DNA from: Bacteroidota bacterium
GTDB lineage: Bacteria > Bacteroidota > Bacteroidia > B-17B0 > Aurantibacillaceae
DNA length: 18,066 nucleotides
Direction: 5' to 3'
Assembly: GCA_025359355.1 (NCBI GenBank)
Contig: JANYGR010000495.1
Coordinates: 1 to 18,066, forward strand
Numbering within the stretch: the first letter of the stretch is position 1; each line of letters begins with the position of its first letter. Made by a program: the position numbers and the translations under genes. This document shows positions 14,625 to 18,066 of this stretch, piece after piece. A model generated the notes under the pieces. It worked only from the letters and a program-made list of their open reading frames with translations. It was not told where the DNA came from and ran no database searches.

Positions 14625-15845
14625 ATGAATCATACTATAAAATCTAAATTAAAATGGCTGTCTTGTATGTTAGCCTTACCAGCCATTACTTTTGCCCAAG
14701 AAGCACAACCAACTACGTCTTCTTATTTTTCAAACGCTTTGTTTGATACTTTATTGGTTGCTATTTTATTATTATTAATATTAATTGTAGCGATGAGTAA
14801 CGTGTTAAAAAACTTAACGCAAAGCGAGTATTTCCAAAAAAAGTACATCACTAAAAAAGAAGATGGATCAAATAACTCAACAAAAGTAGTGGCGTTATTA
14901 GCTTTATTTAGTTTGCTGGGCGGACAATTATTAGCTCAAGCCGCAGAGCCAGTAAAGGCAGCAGTTGTGGATGATTGGAGAATAGGTGGCTTAGATGGAT
15001 TTACATTTTATTTTTTAACTACACTTATTGTTATTGAAGGTATTGCCATTTTCATACTGTTTAATTTAATTAAAGGGTTTATTAAATCGGATACCATTGC
15101 AATTAAAACAGTGGTTGATAAAGCAACAGGTGAAGTAAAAGTAGTTAAAGAAAAAACGATCATTGATAAATTAAATGCCTCTGTTGATATTGAAGAAGAA
15201 AGTGAAATTATGTTAGATCATGATTATGATGGTATTAGAGAATTAGATAATAACTTACCGCCTTGGTGGAAATATGGTTTTTATTTAACAATTGTGGTTG
15301 GTATTGTTTATTTAATAAACTTCCATGTTCTTGGTACGGGTGATTTACAAGGTATTGAATATAAAAATGAAATAGCTGAAGCTAAATTGCAAATTGAAGA
15401 ATACATGAAAACATCAGCTAATAATGTGGATGAAACTAATGTGAAAATGCTTGAAGGTGCTGAGATAGAGGCTGGTAAAGAGGTTTATACAACTAATTGT
15501 GTAGCTTGTCATGGTAAATTAGGTGAAGGTGGAGTTGGCCCAAATTTAACGGATGCCTATTGGATACATAGTGGTGGTATTGCAGATATATTCAAAACAA
15601 TTAAATATGGTTGGGCTGATAAAGGGATGAAGTCTTGGAAAGAAGATTTATCGCCTATGCAAATTGCTCAAGTATCAAGCTATATTAAAACGTTAGCAGG
15701 TACAAACCCTCCTAATGGAAAAGCACCACAAGGTGATATATTTACTGAGGCTGGCGTTAAACCAGTAAGCGATACTACTTTAGTAATTACTGATAGTTTA
15801 GCAGTAAAAAATATAGCTAAAGATAGTTTGATTGTGAAAAAATAA
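14625..15845 (+). CDS. ccoP: cbb3 oxidase cytochrome c subunit CcoP, single-haem type
   Basis: The 406-residue protein has N-terminal hydrophobic stretches (about 11-24 and 38-60), further helices at about 88-105, 125-150 and 217-235, and a C-terminal cytochrome c domain (about 278-360). The segment NNLPPWWKYGFYLTI (209-223) is the CcoP signature just before the last helix. Only one haem motif is present, Cys292-x-x-Cys295-His296, with Met335 (KGMKSW) the likely sixth ligand. Proteobacterial CcoP has two haems; the single-haem form is usual in Bacteroidota. The N terminus, ending in FAQEAQ, could be cleaved or kept as an anchor. A low-complexity tail (about 360-406) is rich in Ser, Lys, Asp and Val. 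It accepts electrons from quinol-side donors and passes them toward CcoO. Confidence 0.95.
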   Translation: MNHTIKSKLKWLSCMLALPAITFAQEAQPTTSSYFSNALFDTLLVAILLLLILIVAMSNVLKNLTQSEYFQKKYITKKEDGSNNSTKVVALLALFSLLGGQLLAQAAEPVKAAVVDDWRIGGLDGFTFYFLTTLIVIEGIAIFILFNLIKGFIKSDTIAIKTVVDKATGEVKVVKEKTIIDKLNASVDIEEESEIMLDHDYDGIRELDNNLPPWWKYGFYLTIVVGIVYLINFHVLGTGDLQGIEYKNEIAEAKLQIEEYMKTSANNVDETNVKMLEGAEIEAGKEVYTTNCVACHGKLGEGGVGPNLTDAYWIHSGGIADIFKTIKYGWADKGMKSWKEDLSPMQIAQVSSYIKTLAGTNPPNGKAPQGDIFTEAGVKPVSDTTLVITDSLAVKNIAKDSLIVKK

Positions 15846-15850
15846 AAACT

Positions 15851-15862
15851 GAGCTATAGCTC
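15851..15862. repeat. 12-bp palindrome between ccoP and ccoG
   Basis: GAGCTATAGCTC is a perfect palindrome filling most of the 22-nt gap between the ccoP stop and the ccoG ATG at 15868. It has no U-tract and is too short for a terminator. A role in mRNA processing or as a binding site is possible, but chance cannot be excluded. Confidence 0.3.
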
Positions 15863-15867
15863 GCATC

Positions 15868-17271
15868 ATGGAACCAGATAATAAGAATGAAAGTTTTAGA
15901 GATAGTATTGCTACTATAGATAAGCAAGGAAAAAGATCTTGGATCTTTCCTAAGAAACCGAGTGGCAAATTATTCAACTTACGAGCTTATTTAACCTATG
16001 TATATTTAATTGTATTTTTTGGTTTGCCATTTATAAAAGTAAATGGCGAACCATTATTTTTAATGGATGTTATACATGGAAAATTCATTTTATTTGGAAT
16101 GATTTTTTGGCCTCAAGATTTTTTCATCTTTGGCTTGGGAATGCTCATTTTCATTGTATTCATCGCCTTATTCACGGTTGTATTCGGACGTGTATTTTGT
16201 GGTTGGGCTTGCCCACAAACTATTTTTATGGAAATGCTTTTCCGAAGAATAGAATATATGATTGAAGGTGACGGTACACATCAAAGAGCTTTAAAACAAG
16301 CGCCATGGGATAAAGAAAAAATACTAAAAAGACTCGTTAAATTTATTTTGTTTTTTGCGTTATCTTATTTAATAGCGAATACGTTACTATGTTATTTAAT
16401 TAGTTTTGATGAAGTTGCCAAAATGTACACGGAGCCAATTGGTGGGCATATTGGAGGCTTGATATCATTAATCATATTTACCTTTGTATTTTACTTTGTA
16501 TATTCTTATTTAAGAGAACAAGTTTGTTTGATTGTTTGTCCTTATGGTCGTATGCAAGGTGTGCTTTTAGATAAAGACTCTATTGTAGTTGCTTACGATT
16601 ATGAAAGAGGAGAACCAAGACATAAAATCAAAAAAAATGAAGATCACGGAAAAGGTGATTGTATTGATTGTGGATTATGCGTAAAGGTTTGCCCAACCGG
16701 TATAGACATTAGAAACGGGACACAATTAGAATGTGTGAATTGTACTGCCTGCATTGATGAGTGCGATAGCGTGATGGAAAAAGTGAATTTACCTCTTGGC
16801 TTAATTCGTTATGCATCAGAAAATGGCATTAAGAATAAACAAAAATTAACCTTCACTACTCGTATGAAGGCTTATACTGCAGTGTTAGTTGTATTAATGG
16901 GAATAGAAGTGTTTTTGTTAACCACACGTTCTGATTATGATGCTACTATTTTAAGAGCGAAAGGAATGTTATATCAAGAACAGCCAAACGATAAGATCAG
17001 TAATTTGTACACAATTAAACTAGTAAATAAAACGCGTAAAGATTTACCAGTAGAAATTAAAGTAGAAAACTTTCCTGCCGAAATACAATTAGTTGGTAAA
17101 GATTTATCTGTAAAAAATGAAGGAGTTTCTGAAGGAGAGTTCTTTGTGATCCTTAAAAAGAGCGATGTGAAGCAACGAAAATCAATATTAGAAATAGGAG
17201 TCTATTCAAATAACAAAAAAATTAAAACAGTAAAAACGAATTTCTTAAGTAATATTTCACGAACTAAATAA
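15868..17271 (+). CDS. ccoG: cbb3 assembly ferredoxin-like membrane protein CcoG
   Basis: The 467-residue protein has membrane helices near 42-60, 85-108, 157-180, 197-217 and 336-353. Cysteine motifs are CGWACP (Cys111, Cys115), CLIVCPYGRMQG (Cys220, Cys224), a complete 4Fe-4S ferredoxin motif Cys265, Cys268, Cys271, Cys275 (CIDCGLCVKVCP) and a second at Cys289, Cys292, Cys295, Cys299. The C-terminal part (about 370-467) is a periplasmic immunoglobulin-like domain (IG-like FixG C-terminal). CcoG is a cupric reductase in the characterised proteobacterial system and supplies Cu(I) for CuB; that role is transferred by homology. It lies between ccoP and ccoH as in other Bacteroidota, which supports the assignment. 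Confidence 0.95.
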   Translation: MEPDNKNESFRDSIATIDKQGKRSWIFPKKPSGKLFNLRAYLTYVYLIVFFGLPFIKVNGEPLFLMDVIHGKFILFGMIFWPQDFFIFGLGMLIFIVFIALFTVVFGRVFCGWACPQTIFMEMLFRRIEYMIEGDGTHQRALKQAPWDKEKILKRLVKFILFFALSYLIANTLLCYLISFDEVAKMYTEPIGGHIGGLISLIIFTFVFYFVYSYLREQVCLIVCPYGRMQGVLLDKDSIVVAYDYERGEPRHKIKKNEDHGKGDCIDCGLCVKVCPTGIDIRNGTQLECVNCTACIDECDSVMEKVNLPLGLIRYASENGIKNKQKLTFTTRMKAYTAVLVVLMGIEVFLLTTRSDYDATILRAKGMLYQEQPNDKISNLYTIKLVNKTRKDLPVEIKVENFPAEIQLVGKDLSVKNEGVSEGEFFVILKKSDVKQRKSILEIGVYSNNKKIKTVKTNFLSNISRTK

Positions 17272-17280
17272 ATTATCATC

Positions 17281-17715
17281 ATGAGTTGGGGAAAAAAAAT
17301 AACCATTTTGTATTTAAGCTTTGTTGCTTTAATTGTAACCTTAGTTGTATTGTGTTTCGGGCAAAAAGTAGAGTTAGAAACGAAAGACTATTATGCGCAA
17401 GAAATTAAATTTCAAGATAAAATTGATGCCATTAGCAACGAAAAGAATCTTGCTTCAACGATCACACATCAACTTCAAGGAAATCAAATTATTTTAAATG
17501 TTGATTCTTCCTTAGTAAGTAAGGATTTCGAAGGAACTATTAATTTTTTCAGACCATCAGATTCAAGTAAGGATGTGAATTTGAAAATGAATTTCACCAA
17601 TAATCAGCAAATTATAAATGCTTCAACATTGATTCATGGAGTATATAAAATGCAATTATCATGGTTAAGTCATGGTACCAAATATTTTAAAGAAGATGTA
17701 ATTTTCATCAAATAA
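17281..17715 (+). CDS. ccoH: cbb3 oxidase biogenesis protein CcoH/FixH
   Basis: The 144-residue protein has one N-terminal membrane helix (about 8-27) and a periplasmic domain with alternating beta strands. The segment VELETKDYYAQEIKFQDKIDA after the helix is characteristic of FixH, in which a Tyr-Tyr-Ala/Glu segment precedes a charged helix. Strands then follow and the chain ends with LSWLSHGTKYFKEDVIFI. CcoH is an assembly factor and lasting component of some cbb3 complexes. It starts 9 nt after ccoG, and the next gene begins 1 nt after its stop, so the three are surely co-transcribed. Confidence 0.9.
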   Translation: MSWGKKITILYLSFVALIVTLVVLCFGQKVELETKDYYAQEIKFQDKIDAISNEKNLASTITHQLQGNQIILNVDSSLVSKDFEGTINFFRPSDSSKDVNLKMNFTNNQQIINASTLIHGVYKMQLSWLSHGTKYFKEDVIFIK

Positions 17716-17716
17716 C

Positions 17717-17962
17717 ATGGAACTGGTTATTGCCGCTATATCATTAGGTTTGCTAGGTAGTTTTCACTGCATAGGAATGTGTGGCCCTATAGCTTTAGCG
17801 TTACCGGTTCATCAATACTCTTCTCTTAAAAAATATCTGGGAATATTTTTATATAATTTAGGACGAGTTATAACATATACTTTTTTAGGAGTATTATTTG
17901 GCTTATTAGGTCAGTCTTTTTTTATAGGAGGACAGAAAGCAATAATAAAACGCCAATACTGA
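17717..17962 (+). CDS. SafE/TauE-like membrane protein, 3' end lost at a fold-back junction
   Basis: The frame is 81 codons, but only 17717-17931 (about 71 codons) is genuine; the last nine residues come from the inverted sequence beyond the junction. The start MELVIAAISLGLLGSFHCIGMCGP carries the His17-Cys18...Met21-Cys22-Gly-Pro motif of the SafE/UreH-like branch often placed after ccoH in Bacteroidota, possibly with a role in copper delivery to the oxidase. Two membrane helices are seen (about 3-24 and 48-70) where the family has about six. Read on the minus strand, the junction loop restores the natural continuation in frame: after FFIGG the gene goes on FQQIVSISIGVLLLLS. The native gene is therefore longer than shown. 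Confidence 0.85.
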   Translation: MELVIAAISLGLLGSFHCIGMCGPIALALPVHQYSSLKKYLGIFLYNLGRVITYTFLGVLFGLLGQSFFIGGQKAIIKRQY

Positions 17963-18066
17963 TAGAAACAATTTGCTGAAAGCCTCCTATAAAAAAAGAC
18001 TGACCTAATAAGCCAAATAATACTCCTAAAAAAGTATATGTTATAACTCGTCCTAAATTATATAAA
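17848..18066. repeat. Perfect 84-bp inverted repeat, probable fold-back chimera at the sequence end
   Basis: Bases 17848-17931 are the exact reverse complement of 17983-18066. The 51-nt loop (17932-17982), reverse-complemented, encodes the residues that should follow base 17931. The order is therefore A, reverse of B, reverse of A, where the native gene is A then B. This is what a template switch to the opposite strand produces in amplification or assembly, and the window ends inside the second copy. On the minus strand the arm plus loop form an open stretch of the same SafE-like frame from 18065 to 17932. Confidence 0.93.

Noticed and set aside
1..18066. CRISPR arrays, tRNA or rRNA genes, phage genes
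   Set aside because: No regularly spaced repeats, no clover-leaf or rRNA motifs and no phage structural or integrase genes were seen.

Overview
The window reads as an AT-rich chromosomal segment from a member of the Bacteroidota. The evidence is the fused ccoN-ccoO gene, a CcoP with a single haem site, promoters of the TTTG-N19-TAnnTTTG type, the absence of Shine-Dalgarno sequences, and a copy of the hairpin repeat built on the core TGAGCGAAGTCGAAG that is common in this phylum. Both ends look like assembly breaks. The left end stops inside the start of an IS1595-like transposase. The right end is a fold-back in which the last gene is copied in inverted orientation.

Layout. 1-98: 5' end of a transposase (minus). 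260-2506: a cytoplasmic PAS histidine kinase and a response regulator whose receiver is fused to a Crp/Fnr-type DNA-binding module. 2567-4263 (minus): a conserved small protein of unknown function, then a DoxX membrane protein plus universal stress protein operon. 4557-6723 (minus): two exported accessory proteins, one unknown and one serine beta-lactamase-like hydrolase. 6890-8296 (minus) and 8459-9289 (plus): a divergent pair, a beta-CASP metallo-beta-lactamase RNase and a second universal stress protein. 9290-9562: intergenic region with the hairpin repeat and an operator. 9563-17962 (plus): a cbb3 oxidase biogenesis and structural cluster in the order ccoI, ccoS, ccoNO, ccoQ, ccoP, ccoG, ccoH and a truncated SafE/TauE-like gene. 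The 59-codon ccoQ lies at 14418-14597.

How it fits together. Sites of the form TGA-N6-TCA, mostly TGATA-N2-TATCA, occur upstream of the kinase, the DoxX-Usp operon, the RNase, ccoI and ccoS. Upstream of the RNase, ccoI and ccoS, the site centre lies exactly 36.5 nt from the end of a TAnnTTTG-like -7 box, which is a class II activator geometry. The Crp-like regulator encoded at 1439 has the Glu-x3-Arg recognition-helix pattern suited to TGA/TCA half sites. The simplest reading is that this two-gene system acts as a shortened FixL-FixJ-FixK cascade: a kinase phosphorylates a receiver-Crp hybrid, which switches on the high-affinity oxidase and a stress set (Usp, DoxX, RNase) when respiration is limited. 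This regulatory link is inferred from sequence alone. The two accessory genes at 4557-6723 carry no such site and look like later insertions.
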